This document shows, piece after piece, positions 10,545-22,312 of a stretch of DNA of 64,000 bases; the first letter of the stretch is position 1; each line of letters begins with the position of its first letter. The stretch is from positions 43,234,189 through 43,298,188 of the forward strand of contig CM022949.1 in NCBI GenBank assembly GCA_012931725.1, given 5' to 3'. Below the pieces are notes generated by a model. That model saw only the letters and a program-made list of their open reading frames with translations, searched no databases and was not told the origin of the DNA. Made by a program: the position numbers and the translations under genes. This stretch comes from Litsea cubeba (taxonomy: Eukaryota; Streptophyta; Magnoliopsida; Laurales; Lauraceae).

Positions 10545-12961
10545 CTACAAGGGCTTCGGCGCCTCAACCAACACTATCACCGTCTCTGATGGACCGGCGG
10601 TCTCGGCGACAACCACGGCCTTCTCTAGCGCATCACTCGTAGAAGTGGCAGAAGGAGCGTCGCCCGCAGAAGATGCAACCGGTGCATCACCAGCTGGGAG
10701 AGTAGTTGGAGCACCGTCCGGAAGAGGGCCAGCTGCAGGAGCATCCACCTGGGCACTCTCGGTCAGCGGAGCGGGACTCGGCTCGGGTTCTGCACCAGAA
10801 TACTTCGGCTGATTCTGATAGACCGGGTGGTCTTCAGGAACCCCCGCTCGTTTCAAAGCAGCCAGACATCCCTCCTCGAACAGGATAGAGGTGATCTCCT
10901 CCACCTGCCTCTCGTACTCCTCTATGGCCTCATCCACCCCCTTCTGAAAGGAAGATTGGGCCTCAGCCTGCAGTGAGGACTTGAGGTCAGCGTTCTCCTT
11001 CCTCAGCCGCTCCACTTAGGCGTTTCGAGCCTTCAGTTCGGCGTTTTCCTTTGGAAGCTTCTCGACTTCGGCACGCCTAGCCAACACTTCAGCACGCTGC
11101 CTCGTCGACTCTGCCGCCGAATCCGCCTTCAGTTTTGCCAGCTCTGTCTCTAGCTCGGCCAACCTCTTCGTCTTGACCCATATCTCACCCCTCAACTAAT
11201 GGGTTGTCGAGGTGAGATCAGTAATGCTGACCAGTGCCACGTCCAGCTGTGCAGTTGCCTCGGCGCTGCACTTCCTCAAGTCCGCCAGCTCCTTCTTCAA
11301 TTTCTCCCTCTCAGACTCCAGTTGGGTGATCCTGGAGACGTTCTTGTTGCTCCTTTCTACCACCAACTGGAGCCTCTGCACATTCTGCAATAGAAAGCGA
11401 ATCGACGGGAGTAGCAGAAATGAAATACATCAGAAGGTCATCAATAATACTTACGAGGAGAGCAGCCTGGATCGCCGAGCCCAGCAGACTCTCGTTGTCA
11501 TACTTTGCGTGCTGCTCCATGTCACGCGGCAGGGCACAAGCTTTAGCAAGAGCCCCGATGACGAGAGAATTCCCCAGCACCCGGTCCTCCACATTTAAGG
11601 GCTTCCCGGGCTGAGTCTCCAATCTAGGCCTCCACGCCGTCGGGGCAGCGCGAGGTCCGGAGGCCGATCCGGACCCTTGCCCTGCAGAGATGCTGAGGTC
11701 GCGAGCCGTCTCGGCAGCAGCCCTACTCGCTGGCGCACTCTTCCCGGGCGGAGCTTTACCACCAGAAGCACGCACATGCGTCTTGCTTTTCAGGGACTGC
11801 TCGGCCCCCAAGTCTTTCTCCCCCGCCTTGGACCTCTTCCTGGGCGGAGATCCGTCCCTCGGGCGATTCGGTGAGCGCCTCCGCGCTCCCTCGCTCGGGG
11901 TAGTGACAGGGGCGAAGTGACGGCGGCGCCCCCCGAGCCCAAAGCCACGCGGGCGCTGGTAGAAGAAGGCATTGAAAAAGACAAAGATCCGCGCCTAAAC
12001 TTGGCCGCTAGATCCTTGGTTCCTGACACTCTTGAGCTGCCCTCCATCCTCTCTTCCTGGTCAGATGTGTAGGCCACCACAACCTCCCTTAAACTTGGAG
12101 ACCCCGAACTGGAAGAAGTGGACGCCTCAGCACCAGACGCAGCTCGGCTCGCAGCAGGATCGATCAGAGGAATGCCCCCAGGCACGGCCACAGTAACAGG
12201 GGGGAAATCAGGCTGCAGCTCCTCCTCTTCCGCTGCTCCAATCCTCTTGTAGTGGCCACCATGCCTCTGCGTGTAGCCTAGCAGCTTCCACGCCGATCTA
12301 TTCTCGTGCCCGACGTACCTCTCAACCTTTTTGTGGTCGGCGACGTTCTTGTTCCAACCGTCGCTTACTGCCCGGCGCTGCCTCTCTCGCAGTTCTACAT
12401 AGAAAAACAATAGTATCAGTTCGGCAATACAAAAGTCAGACCAAAATAAGCAAAATGAAGAGGCGGTATTTACTTGGGACGGCCCCGAGATGGCGAGGGA
12501 CCCTGAGCGTCCTGTCCTCACCAGCGCCGAACTCCCATTCCCCCGAAACACAGAAAAGGTCATCCTCGGCGTTTTTTTCCAGAATCCTCCAAGGCCAGGA
12601 CGAAGCCCTTTCAGAGTTGCTTCACTCGAAGATAATAGTTGTCGCCCCCAGCGTTGCAGATGTCATACACATCCTCGATGTCGTGGACACCCAGGTTGAG
12701 CCCCAAAATTTCGTTCAGTTTCGCCGTGCCCATGATGACTTTGAAGCCGTTGCGCATCAACTGGCAAGGGGCAATGGACCAGGCGCTAAGGCAGGCCCTG
12801 AGCAGGGGATGCAGGAGAAATCTAACCCCTCCCTCAATCACAGAGATCAAGGGAAACGACATCCATCCGCTGGACCAGCAGCGCAGGGCATGGTCGCTTG
12901 GAGTCGCCGGCCTGAGGCGAACCCCCTCCGGAATACTATATGTCGCCCTGAACCTAGCCAT
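10545..12961 (-). pseudogene. Antisense spliced gene of element C, 'putative gypsy-type transposon' family (PF04195-like)
   Basis: The ATG at 12961 opens a domain with EGVRLRPATPSDHALRCW and EGGVRFLLHPLLRACLSAW, the signature I know from the plant family annotated as putative gypsy-type transposon. The inferred exons are 12474-12961, 11455-12394 and 10545-11384. Both introns (79 and 70 bp) have GT and AG ends and keep the frame (phase 1, then phase 0). Exon 2 has a nuclear-localisation-like PPRKRSK; exon 3 is a long coiled coil (NVQRLQLVVERSNKNVSR onwards) with an acidic Pro/Ala-rich tail. Breaks: TGA at 12611-12613, a frameshift in an A7 run near 12560, another in a G/C run near 11930, TAG at 11196-11198 and TAA at 11016-11018. 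Its role in the element is unknown; antisense extra ORFs are known in several Tat families. Confidence 0.75.
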
Positions 12962-13251
12962 GCCCTCGGGTGTATCTAACTAAAACCTAGGGTTGGCCAT
13001 TTCTACATTCTAGGAGAAGAAGGCGAAAAGAACCCCTAAAGGCAGAAACCCTAAAAAAGATTGGGGCACGAAGTCACTTACTGAAACAGGGGCGAGTCAG
13101 GAATCAGCCTAGGCACGCCTTGTGATTGTCCTCGCTAGAATGCTATGGGAAGTTCTTGAGAAGACGGACGAAGACCAGAGCAGGGATTAAGAGCGAGAGC
13201 AAGGAAAATCAGAAGAGAAGATGAAGAAGGTAAAAAGGAAGAAGACGACCC

Positions 13252-13259
13252 TATTTATA
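13252..13259 (-). promoter_or_regulatory. TATA box for the antisense gene of element C
   Basis: The minus strand reads CCCCTATAAATAGGG about 290 nt upstream of the ATG at 12961. There is no other ATG-led frame with a recognised domain between them, so this is the best promoter candidate for the antisense gene. Confidence 0.55.
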
Positions 13260-13515
13260 GGGGAAGGAGGCGCTCTTTGGGCGCCATTTAAGAATTCGAA
13301 AGACAGAATCACAATCCGCGCCTTTCTCATCAATTTGAATGCACAATCAGTGACGAAGCGACACGTGTAGCTCCCGGTTCGTTTCCCGGAGTAAACAGGA
13401 CGCGGCATTAATTTTCTCGAAGAAGTCGAAGCGGCACCAAGCAATGACCAGACACATCTCCAGACGGACTCTCTAGCTTTCGACCTCTAAAAGCTAGGGC
13501 TCCTAAGAAGTCACA

Positions 13516-13528
13516 AGCTAGGGGGCAA
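13516..13528 (+). promoter_or_regulatory. Polypurine tract of element C
   Basis: AGCTAGGGGGCAA lies directly before the LTR start TGTGTGGGG. Position and base composition fit the plus-strand primer of an LTR retrotransposon. Confidence 0.7.
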
Positions 13529-13529
13529 T

Positions 13530-14414
13530 TGTGTGGGGAGATTTTCTAGACACCAAGATTATACTAATCTCGGCTGATTAGATGTTGATAAGCATGCCCA
13601 CGTGCCATCCAGACACACCTCGGCGCCGGGACGAAGGCCTTAAGCCGAAACCAGGCTGACTCCAGTTGTCCATGCCGAGTTCGGCTAACAAGGTTGACCT
13701 CAGCTGTGTGCCCGACCCCGGCGGAAGAAGCCGGGACGGAAGTTGAAATGAAGAGAAACCCTGGTCTCGCCCCCACGCCTGCCACGTCACCAGACACAGG
13801 GCGAAGTAGGGGCGCGAGCCAGAGAGACAGATGGGCCATCCCAGCCATCCACAATCTTTGCCAGATCTCTTAAAGGCGGCATCCAGTGGCTGTAGCCAAA
13901 TCAGGGCAGAGCCCGAGGATGGATCCGATGGGACCTCTACCGCCAAATCCATCCAACACGATTAGGCCCAACATGACATGCATTTAATGCAATGTGGGCT
14001 GATCGGACTGGCAATAAATACAGTGTGGGCTGATCGGACTGGCAATAAATGCTTTGTGGGCTGTGATGGACCCGCATTTATTACTTTGTGGGCTAATGAG
14101 AGCTTCCCTTTCAAATCAAGGGGCCCACTCCAAGATATCAGGTAAAATCCTCTATAAATAGACCAGCATTCCACAACAAAGGTACGCAACATACACACTT
14201 GAGAGCTGTTACTCTGCCTCTCTTCTTCCTCTCCTTCCTTAGTTCAGTTCATACACTAACTTAGGCATCGGAGAGCCTTGCGCCACTCAGGCCAGGGTCC
14301 TCTAACCGTTTGCTCTTCCCTTTTCAGGCTTTGAGGCAGCTGATCTTCTTCTTTCATTTGGATAAGTCCTATCAGGCACCCCTAATCTTGTGAGTCATCA
14401 TTTTTGTACTTACA
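13530..14414 (+). mobile_element. 3' LTR of element C (885 bp)
   Basis: It starts TGTGTGGGGAGATTTTC right after a polypurine tract and ends TTTTTGTACTTACA, giving the TG...CA ends of an LTR. Inside are two imperfect 37-bp tandem copies containing GGGCTGATCGGACTGGCAA (about 13995-14070) and a TATA box at 14153-14160. To the right it directly abuts the antisense gene of element D, so C inserted into D. No 5' LTR is in the window for comparison. Confidence 0.8.
14153..14160 (+). promoter_or_regulatory. TATA box of the element C LTR
   Basis: CCTCTATAAATAGACC in the 3' third of the LTR is a standard TATA box, expected to start the element RNA some 30 bp downstream. Confidence 0.6.
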
Positions 14415-16298
14415 CTTCCCCAGCGAAACGACATACCACCAGAGATGGGAAGACATAGTGTCTCGAATATCCAGTCCCACCAGCGAGGGATACAAGAAAG
14501 TGGCCACGGGTGCGCAGGGTAGAGAAATCGCACCAAGCCCTCCAACCGTCCGAGATAAAACTCTCTTCGTGAAAGAATGTATTGGGAAATCCAACCATAC
14601 CCTGAGTATAACCAAACTGGCTAGTAAAATGCCTAGGCCAATAAGGCCCAATGAAGCTAGACCGCCAAGAATGGAAAACCAGCATAGAAAGTCGCACGCA
14701 TAAGAGTTATTCCACCTGAGAATCGCGCATCAAAGAGTGCCCCTGGGAACACACCCTCTCGGCATCGCAGAAATCGGAAGTATCATCAAAGCTGGTAAAC
14801 CGGGAATGGTCCCGTATTATAAAGGATTTGTTGTTCCACATGATGGAACGAGAACCTGAGAACCCTTTGAAAGGCTTCAATTCGGAGACCGAGAGCCGGG
14901 TCGCCCGCCGACACATGAAAGGTGCATCAGAAGAAAGGGAATCCCGAGAACAAGGGTGGACAGCCCGGCAATGGAACACGAACCAGGTGTAGAAGTAGTG
15001 CCCAGGGTAGCGATCGCTCTAATCAACACCTTCGATGACGTGATCAACGTTCTCACGGAGGCCGTGGCATAATTCTGCCACCATAGCAGGGCATAGGGCC
15101 GTGCGGGTTCCCCACGCCAATTTACAAGCATGAAGAAGTGAAGAAGCCCTAACATTGTCACCATCCCGGCCACGGAAGATTGCCCGATAGAGCCAAACAG
15201 CGAGAAAGTATGCCATAAGGGAGCGAGAGTCGGGATTCTCACGAAAAATGAGTCCCATCTCTGCAGCATTCCCCGGCCGACGGAAAGAAGGATCATTGTG
15301 TAATGATTGAATGGAGAACGGGATTTCCTGACGCAGCCAGTGAATGTGAAGAACATCTCTCTTGGAACGAGACACGGCCTGGTCTATATGACAGTCAAAT
15401 AAGGCATCTAGGGTAGCAGCAAATTCAGGGGAATCCCTCCGCATGTCGGCAAACTCATCTTCAGAAGGGATGTACTCCTCATATAAGTCCCCCAAAATAG
15501 GTAGGCCAGAATGGCCTTCATCTCCAACCGAAAGGTCAAGTTCCCCCACCGGGATAAGACATGTGTTGCTAGCAGCACAATATGTCCCTAGCATTGTTCC
15601 AAAATAATGGACGGGGATACTGAAGGCAACGGCCGTGGCTTGAATGGCCCCAAAAATTCCGATATCCCACAACAGGGGTTCGAAAAAGAATAGTGCAAAC
15701 TGAGACCACTGCTCCCAACCCGGCGCAAAATTCAGAAACCCCTTTGGCTTCAAATCTCCTGGGAAGCCACCATCGGAAGTCCCTAAAAGAGTTTTAATAA
15801 GCAGAAAAGTTCTCCTCGATAAGAAGAGGGTAGGTCATCCAATAAGCAAGGGAAGAGGAAGCGCCTACGCACAGAAGCAGACGAAGGGGAAGACTTGTCA
15901 CCACCAACCAATAAGCTTCGATCCAATTCGTGTAACTTCACCCAGTCAATAGAATTCTCCTCCCGAATCGGGTTCTTACCAGAATAGAAAATGCGAGAGG
16001 AATGGCTACAAGGGAACGAGAAGCAGTAAGCCTCTTTGGAAGATCAACTGTGAGGAGCTGACTCCCCATGACGAATGGAATCCATGTGACGATTCCCAAA
16101 GATCAAATTGGCACAAGAAGACAAAGCAGGAAACCCCTCCGTCATCAAAGTATGATAGAATGATAGAGGGCGCACTTGATGAGTCTCCCCAGTCGAGGAA
16201 AAATTCCTCGGCTCCAAGAACTTTGACCCAACAGCAGAAACTGCGGCCTGGGAAGACGAGGAGGCCTCGCCTGGAACAGGGGTAGGAGAAGACATCAT
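14415..16298 (-). pseudogene. Antisense gene of element D, plant-mobile-domain-like protein, truncated
   Basis: The minus strand starts with MMSSPTPVPGEASSSSQAA at 16298. A second region, at 15753 and below, keeps one frame down to 14415 with stops at TAG 15019-15021 and TAA 14707-14709. It carries SNTCLIPVGELDLSVGD and SGLPILGDLYEEYIPSEDE, closely parallel to the antisense gene of element A (NTFVVTNGEIGFSLKE, ITGLPILGKLFEEFMP). This is the layout of the plant mobile (aminotransferase-like) domain. The first part and the 15753 part are in different frames, with an intron or decay between them (about 15760-16050). The 3' end of the gene is cut by the LTR of element C. No sense-strand pol of element D is in the window. 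Confidence 0.65.
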
Positions 16299-17180
16299 GA
16301 AAGTTAAAAAAAAAAAACCCAGAACCCCAATCAGCCACGGAACCCTTCACCCAAAGACAGAAGCGTTCCCTGACTAATTGGGGGGAGGCAATATGTAGGC
16401 ACAGTGAAAGTAATGAGCCAAAAAGAAAATGATCATGGGCCCACGGTCGTTTGACGGATTATAGGGAGGGCCCGTTACGGTAACATCGGCTAAGGCAGGT
16501 TGGAAACATTGCCTTTGCCTGTCAACTAAAGCAAGTGAACAAATAAAAGAAGGGAAGGTAGGAGACTCCTGGGCGCGCCCCACTTCGGTTATAATGCCAA
16601 GGCAAGGAGAAGAAGGCGGAGAATGCAACTGACTCCAAGAACACTGCCTTCGTCTTATAGATAAAGGCATGTAAAAAGGGAAGGAAGGCACGTACGAAGG
16701 ACCCTATATAAGGAGGAAGGGGCGCTGATTCCAAGGCAGGGACGAGAGGGGAGAAGAAAAGAAAAAAAGTAAGGATGAGAGGGAGAAGTCTTACCTAGAA
16801 GGGAAAAAGTTATCCTTAGAGGCCTTCTTCCCTTCCAGGAGAAATCAACCCTGTAATTTCTCTATAAACAGGAGTACTAGCAGTTCGAGTGCCGGACAGA
16901 CCAGAAGCTTAGTGTAAAGTCCGGGATCTCTAGTTGTTGAAATAGAATTGCCAAATGCATACACTTTTTTCTCAAACATTTACACTACATACGCACCGTA
17001 TTATCTTTTCTATCTACAAACCCAGGCTTCGATCTCTCCATGTACCAATTCCAAATACATGCCTAGAGCATAGGTCTGCTTCGGGAATCGTGTAAAAACA
17101 ACTTCTGATTCAAAGCAAAGTTTGCAAATACACTCCTGGAGCATAAGGAGTCTCCTCGGGAAGCGTACGTGACCAAATAG
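16299..17180. other. Upstream part of element D and unassigned sequence
   Basis: This 880-bp stretch holds no gene I can support. ACCCTATATAAGGAGG at 16701-16716 could be the promoter of the antisense gene (about 400 nt before its ATG). From 17030 to 17230 there are three degenerate copies of a motif like 'gcataaggagt...cgggaagcgt'. No LTR boundary is recognised. Confidence 0.4.
16705..16711 (-). promoter_or_regulatory. Possible TATA box for the antisense gene of element D
   Basis: The minus strand reads CCTTATATAGGGTCC, upstream of ATG 16298, as in the antisense genes of elements A and C. The motif is nearly symmetric, so its direction is not certain. Confidence 0.35.
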
Positions 17181-17469
17181 TGTTTTCAAGTTCCAAGCTG
17201 GTAAGGAGTTATTCTACCTTGGGAAGCATGCGTGAACAAAGAACCTTGGCCCTTTTGCTTTGGTTCTTTGCAACAAACCGTTGGTTTGTTTCCTTTACTT
17301 CGGTTTATCTGCAACAAACCGTGCGTGGGTTCGTTTTCCAGCTTCAACTTCTGCTTCAAACCCATTGCTTCGGTTTGCATGCGTTGAGAGAAAGAAAACC
17401 AAAGCCCCGGTTTGCGTGCGAGGAGTCCATCTTGTTATCGGGCCCACTTGCATGATTTTTCTTTTAATT

Positions 17470-17910
17470 TAAATTTATCAATACTATGAATGTATCACAA
17501 AATAGAACCAGAAGTTCTAAATTTGAACTTGAAGTTCACCAATCTATGGACCAGTAGTCCTAGAAGTTGGAATACCGATATGAACCTATAGATTCATATC
17601 AATAAATCAAAACCTGGAGTTTTTTGCTCAAATACAAATAAATTATAAGGCAATGAAATTAAACCTGAAGATATGACAGAACCAGAAGTTCTGATCAGTT
17701 GTTAGAACTAGAAGTTCTACTTCAAACCTAAAGATTTGACAGAACCAGTTCTGATCAGTTGTTAAAACAATAAGTTCTAATTCAAACCTGAAGATTTGAC
17801 AGAACCTGCAGTTCTAATTTCATGTATTATGAACCTAAAGTTCTAAATCAAGCCCAAAGTCTTGACAGAACCAGCAGTTCTGATTCTCAAAGTTGAGAAC
17901 CTGATGTTTT
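17470..17910 (+). repeat. Degenerate short repeats around 'gaacc(t/a)gaagttct'
   Basis: About ten imperfect copies of an approximately 40-bp unit with AGAACCAGAAGTTCT and AACCTGAAGATTTGACAG. They lie 150-590 bp upstream of the Copia gag and may belong to that element's leader. No gene is seen between 17181 and 18056. Confidence 0.55.
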
Positions 17911-18056
17911 AACTTTTCATTGGCCATTTTTTTTGTCATGTTTAAATTGCTTCCTTAATTACTTCTGATGTTGAGGTTTCATTTTTTTTCCTTTTACTTT
18001 ATTGATTATCTGCATACGGTTAACTTCATATATACATTTCTTATTACAGTTCTTGC

Positions 18057-18346
18057 ATGATGACAAATCTGGCTAAACTTGACTTTAAAGCACTTAACAT
18101 AAATGGGCACAATTACTTATCTTGGCAATTAGATGCTAAAATCCACTTGCAATCCAAGAAATTAGGAGAGACCATAAAGGACGGTAACAAGATGTCCCCA
18201 GAGGAAAAGGCGTTAAACCTCATCTTCTTGCGCCATCACATATATGAATACCTCAAAAATGAATACCTTCCTGAGGAAGATCTAGTAGGCCTATGTAAAT
18301 CCCTGAATGATAGGTATGATCACCATAAGATGGTCATACTACCAAC
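18057..18346 (+). pseudogene. gag of Copia element E, first part
   Basis: The frame starts MTNLAKLDFKALNINGHNYL and includes WQLDAKIHLQSKKLG and IFLRHHIYEYLKNEYL, which match the N-terminal part of Copia gag proteins (UBN2/DUF4219 type). The frame is intact up to VILP, where the solo LTR enters at 18347. After the LTR the gag continues for a short way with a readable TARKEWWGSL, then decays. Confidence 0.8.
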
Positions 18347-20876
18347 TGATGGAACGGCGCATTATGTGCGGTTCTACCTGGGTCGGCGGACGTGGCAGTC
18401 CGTTTGGGTCCAACCCTTTCATAACCGGGGGGCAGAGGCGTGCATCAATATTTTTTTGTGTGGGTGTGCCAGATTTTCTATTTTACTTGGAATTACAAGT
18501 GGTGATCCGGAGATCGACCTTCGCAAGTAAAAAGGAAATCAACTTCTTTCAAGTTTTCCATTGCACATATATTTTAGAAAAGAGACATTTTTCTTGATTT
18601 GCCGTAAAAGGTGACTTTTTGTCATTTATAGCCGATTTTGGCGTTTATAGCCGATTTTTGGTGTTTATAGCCGATTTTGGTGTTTATAGCCGATTTACAA
18701 TTCTTATCAATAATGAAAGACAAGAGTTGTGAATTTTGTCTCTTTTGAAAAAATACAAACTACAATGAAAAGCAAGAAAAGGAGGATCTAACTTCTCAGG
18801 AGATTGTGAGGGACCCGTTCAGATTTATGGTCACAAGCCATATGTGGACTTCGCCATCATCCATGCAGATGAGAATAGAGGATGCTATTGATTCGGTTGG
18901 CTTGGCTATAACCTCAGGTTTTTACAGGACAAAGACCAAAAGGAGGTCCTATGTCCAATAAAAAACTAAATAGACGGGCTGAAAAGCCACGTCTAAGCCA
19001 TTGGAGGCAGAAGGAGAAGGCAAGGACCTTGGGGGGGGGGTACCCCCAAGGGACTTTTATCACCTTGCAGCGGTGGTCGGTGTAGAACTTCCGCAGAGTT
19101 TTCTCTCTTTGATGCCTTTTTCTGTCTGAGTTTTCGGATTTTCTGCAGTCTGTTGTGTGTTTTTTTTTTTTTGTTCTTGTTGGAGTGCTCTCCTATTTAG
19201 TAGGGTAATGGGCTTTTATTGTCATTAAGCCGCATAATTGGAGGAGTTACATGATTTAATTCCTTTATTTTGTAACTCCTTTTTCTTGGCTTCTGATTGG
19301 CCGGAGGAGATTAAGGCATTTAATCGCCTTTAATCGCCAAGATGGGAGAGGTTTTATGGTTTAAATGTCATGAATCTCGACTTATAACTCCCAGATGCTT
19401 GCTTCTGATTGGGTCGTCCAAAGAAATGAATTAATGACTGCAATAAAGCTAGTCAATTAATCGCATTAAGTGGTCGCCGAGCAGTTGAAGAGTCGCGGGC
19501 CGTGCCGCGTGCTTTGGGATTCTTCTGGCGATGATCAACGATGGATCTTCATGTAGATCGACATCAGATGACCACGTAACTTCAGGTATTGGTTGCCAAC
19601 AGCGGGTCGGTGCCATCTGTCCTGTCGATATCTCGATTGCTCGGGTAGAAAGCACACTTTTTTGGTTGACCGGTTGGCGATCAATGTTGATTTCGATACT
19701 CTTGATGATTGACCCGTGATTTTGACAGATGTTAGAGGATTTGGTGTCTCAAAAGTATGAATTTTGGAAAATACCAGAGGCCGGACGCATCGAATCGAGA
19801 AAAAATGGTGAAAAACGGGGTTTCCGGGGCTATCCCGGCGATCCTGGGCCCCAGGGTCGCAGGCCCCCCTTTTTGTCTCGTTTTGTGTCCGTTTGCTATT
19901 TTTTTATTCTTTTTTATTCTGTATCTTTCCTTGACATTTTTTATCATTTATTGGCCTGATTTCCCTGTAGAAACCCTGATGAGAATCCTTGCATTTTGTT
20001 TTGCAAAGTTTCTAATTTTCCGAGAAAGACGAAGACTTTGTCGCATAGAGCTACTGATTTTCCGTCAGAAGCTGAAACTGGGTCAAACGATGTCGGAATG
20101 ACCTGAAATTCGGGGTGAAGCTTGCTGAGTAATAAATAAGACCAACCATAGGCTTTTATTTGGGTTTTGAAGCCGTTTGGGGTCCTATCACTAGTAGACT
20201 TGTTTTTATCGCGATGAAGATGTCGCGGCTTGATGTGCGGTCAACCGATGTCCGATTGACTTGAAATTTGAAAGGGAACCTATTGGAGTCATTTTAAGAT
20301 GATCCACAGGCTCTATCTTGGAAACCATGGTCCCGGGGAGCTTCGCCGCCGAAAGGCCTGATTTGGCTTCCGAGCGTCAAAGTCTGGTCAAATGTTGTCG
20401 AAATGACCTGAAATTTGACGTGTAGCCCTTTGTAAGCATTTTGAAGCCGTCCATGTGCTTTATCTGATGAGTGATGGCCTCGGAGGTTCTCGCTGCCGAG
20501 AGGCTTGATTTAGCTGTTCGAGGGTTGATGTAGGGTCAAACGTTGTCGGTTTGACTCGGAACTTGACATGGAGCCTTTTGGATGTATTTTGAGACCATCC
20601 ATTTGCTCTGATCGAAGATTTGGTGTCTCCGATGCTTTCACAGCCAGGAGCTCCTTTTCAGCTGCCGGAGAAATAAAGTTAGCCCAAATGATTTTGAAAT
20701 GGCCTGAAACTTCTTGTGTACTCCTTTTTTAGCTGTCTAGAAGGATCTTGCAGTTTTTTGTTTGATTTTGACAAGATTTGATTTTTTGGAAGTAGCATTG
20801 CCTATTTATGGGAGGTTACGACTTCATGCAGTTTTCTGGATCTTGAAGAAGCAAAGTGACACTTTTGGTGTCAACA
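18347..20876 (-). mobile_element. Solo LTR of the A family in the gag of element E
   Basis: The 2.53-kb sequence is homologous over its full length to the LTRs of element A, in reverse orientation: the minus strand begins TGTTGACACCAAAAGTG at 20876 and ends at 18347. It is bordered by the 5-bp target duplication CCAAC (18342-18346 and 20877-20881). No internal element sequence remains, so it arose by LTR-LTR recombination. The end at 18347 is somewhat diverged (TGATGGAACGGCGC). Confidence 0.9.
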
Positions 20877-21016
20877 CCAACTGCCCAGAAAGAATGATGG
20901 GGATCTTTATTTTTCATTAATGTCCTAATTTATGGTAAATGATTAACACCAACTGCCCAGAAAGAATGATGGGGATCTTTATTTTTCATTAATGTCCTAA
21001 TTTATGGTAAATGATT
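20873..21016 (+). repeat. 72-bp tandem duplication at the edge of the solo LTR
   Basis: Two copies (20873-20944 and 20945-21016) start AACACCAACTGCCCAG and are near identical. The unit includes the last four bases of the solo LTR (AACA), the target duplication CCAAC and gag sequence, so the duplication came after the LTR insertion. Confidence 0.85.
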
Positions 21017-21950
21017 TAATTATTTCAGTTTCATCATGTGATTGCATAGTTATATTGATTTATTATTAAATGTATGGATCATAGAACTGAGGACAATCTA
21101 TGTTTGCTAGATAGTGCCATAACACACCATTATGAAAATTCAGAAATTTTTCTCATAATTGTTGTTCATTCCACGAAAGGTATCCACCATAGTTGGACCT
21201 GCGCAAATAATTGAAGGCTCCGAAAGAGCCCATATGATGTTACCTAATGGTACCCACCTATTCATTAAAGTTGTTTTGTTCTCAAAAGGTTCCTGAAGAA
21301 ACTTGATTAGTTTCAAAGAAATCAGAATAAATGGGTACCACATTGAGATTGTGAAGGAATACTTATGCATCGTTACTAGTATTAGAAGCCATAAGCAAAT
21401 ACTAGATACACTAAGTGCACTCTCCTTAGGGTTATATTACATGACAATCTCCAATGTCGAATCACATTCGATTATGAGTCAAACAACAAAAGTCAAGCCC
21501 AAAGCTTAGTGATTCTAAGGCTTTAAAGCTTTGGCATGATAGAAGCCCTAAGCATACTAAGATGTGACCACAACGTAGATTAGGAATCTATGTATGTTAT
21601 GACTCTCCCTCGATTATTCGTTATGACAGGAGATGTCTTCACTGCTCATTTTCCCGATTGTCAATTCGATGAGACAATATTTCCGCCGTTAGGGGGAGAT
21701 AAAATAGTTCTTGAAGAACGTATTGCTCATGTAGAACAACCCGTTCCTGACGAACGACGAGAACTAACATGGAATACTTTCAGTCTGTCTCATATAGATC
21801 CACGAACTTCACAATCTGAAAATGAAGTATGGTGAATTGTGCACTTACAAGAGATTGCAAACAAATTACCTGATGCATTTAACAATGCAGCAAAGGGGAC
21901 AAAGTCACAGGTACCAGCGATGAATGCACTGGCCAGGATTAATGTCCCTA

Positions 21951-22148
21951 TAGACAAAGTCAAAATATAGCAGCAAAAGAATTTTCAATACGCCAGAAGC
22001 ATTGCAGACCAATATGTTTAAAGGACTCAGCTCCGTGGAAAAGGACCCTGTAGACAAAGTCAAAATATAGCAGCAAAAGAATCTGCAATACGCCAGAAGC
22101 GTTGCAGACCAATAAGTTTAATTGACTCGGCTCTGTGGAAAAGGAGAA
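21951..22148 (+). repeat. 100-bp tandem duplication in Copia element E
   Basis: TAGACAAAGTCAAAATATAG starts at 21951 and again at 22051. The two 100-bp copies differ at scattered positions. They lie in the linker between integrase and RT. Confidence 0.85.
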
Positions 22149-22167
22149 ATAAACAATCATCATCATA

Positions 22168-22312
22168 TCCTCCCGAAGAGGCACGTAACGCTCCTGGAGA
22201 GGGTCCTCCCGAAGTGGCACGTAACGCTTCTGAAGAGGTTTCTCTTGAAGAGGCACGTAACGCTCCTGAAGAGGTTCCTCCCGAAGAGACACGTAACACT
22301 CCTGAAGAGGTT
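22168..22312 (+). repeat. 33-bp tandem repeat, about 4 copies, in the integrase-RT linker
   Basis: Copies of GAGGCACGTAACGCTCCTGA with a CCTCCCGAA spacer repeat every 33 bp. In frame they encode an 11-residue acidic repeat of the type PPEEARNAPEE. Confidence 0.85.

Larger units (their letters stand above)
3851..14414 (+). mobile_element. Element C: 5'-truncated Tat-lineage Ty3/Gypsy retrotransposon
   Basis: The order is gag end, protease, RT, RNase H, archaeal-type RNase H, integrase (3851-8386), a 59-bp tandem array, an antisense spliced gene (10545-12961), a polypurine tract and an 885-bp 3' LTR (13530-14414). The second RNase H between RNase H and integrase is the hallmark of the Tat lineage. 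The 5' LTR, leader and most of gag are missing: the left edge at 3851 is a sharp junction with an A-family LTR. The coding frame is uninterrupted by frameshifts from 3851 to 8386 but carries five stop codons, so the element is dead. Confidence 0.85.

Noticed and set aside
17180..17470. Two overlapping plus-strand frames of 70-91 codons
   Set aside because: The DNA is made of short inverted CAAACCG/CGGTTTG repeats; no protein family recognised.
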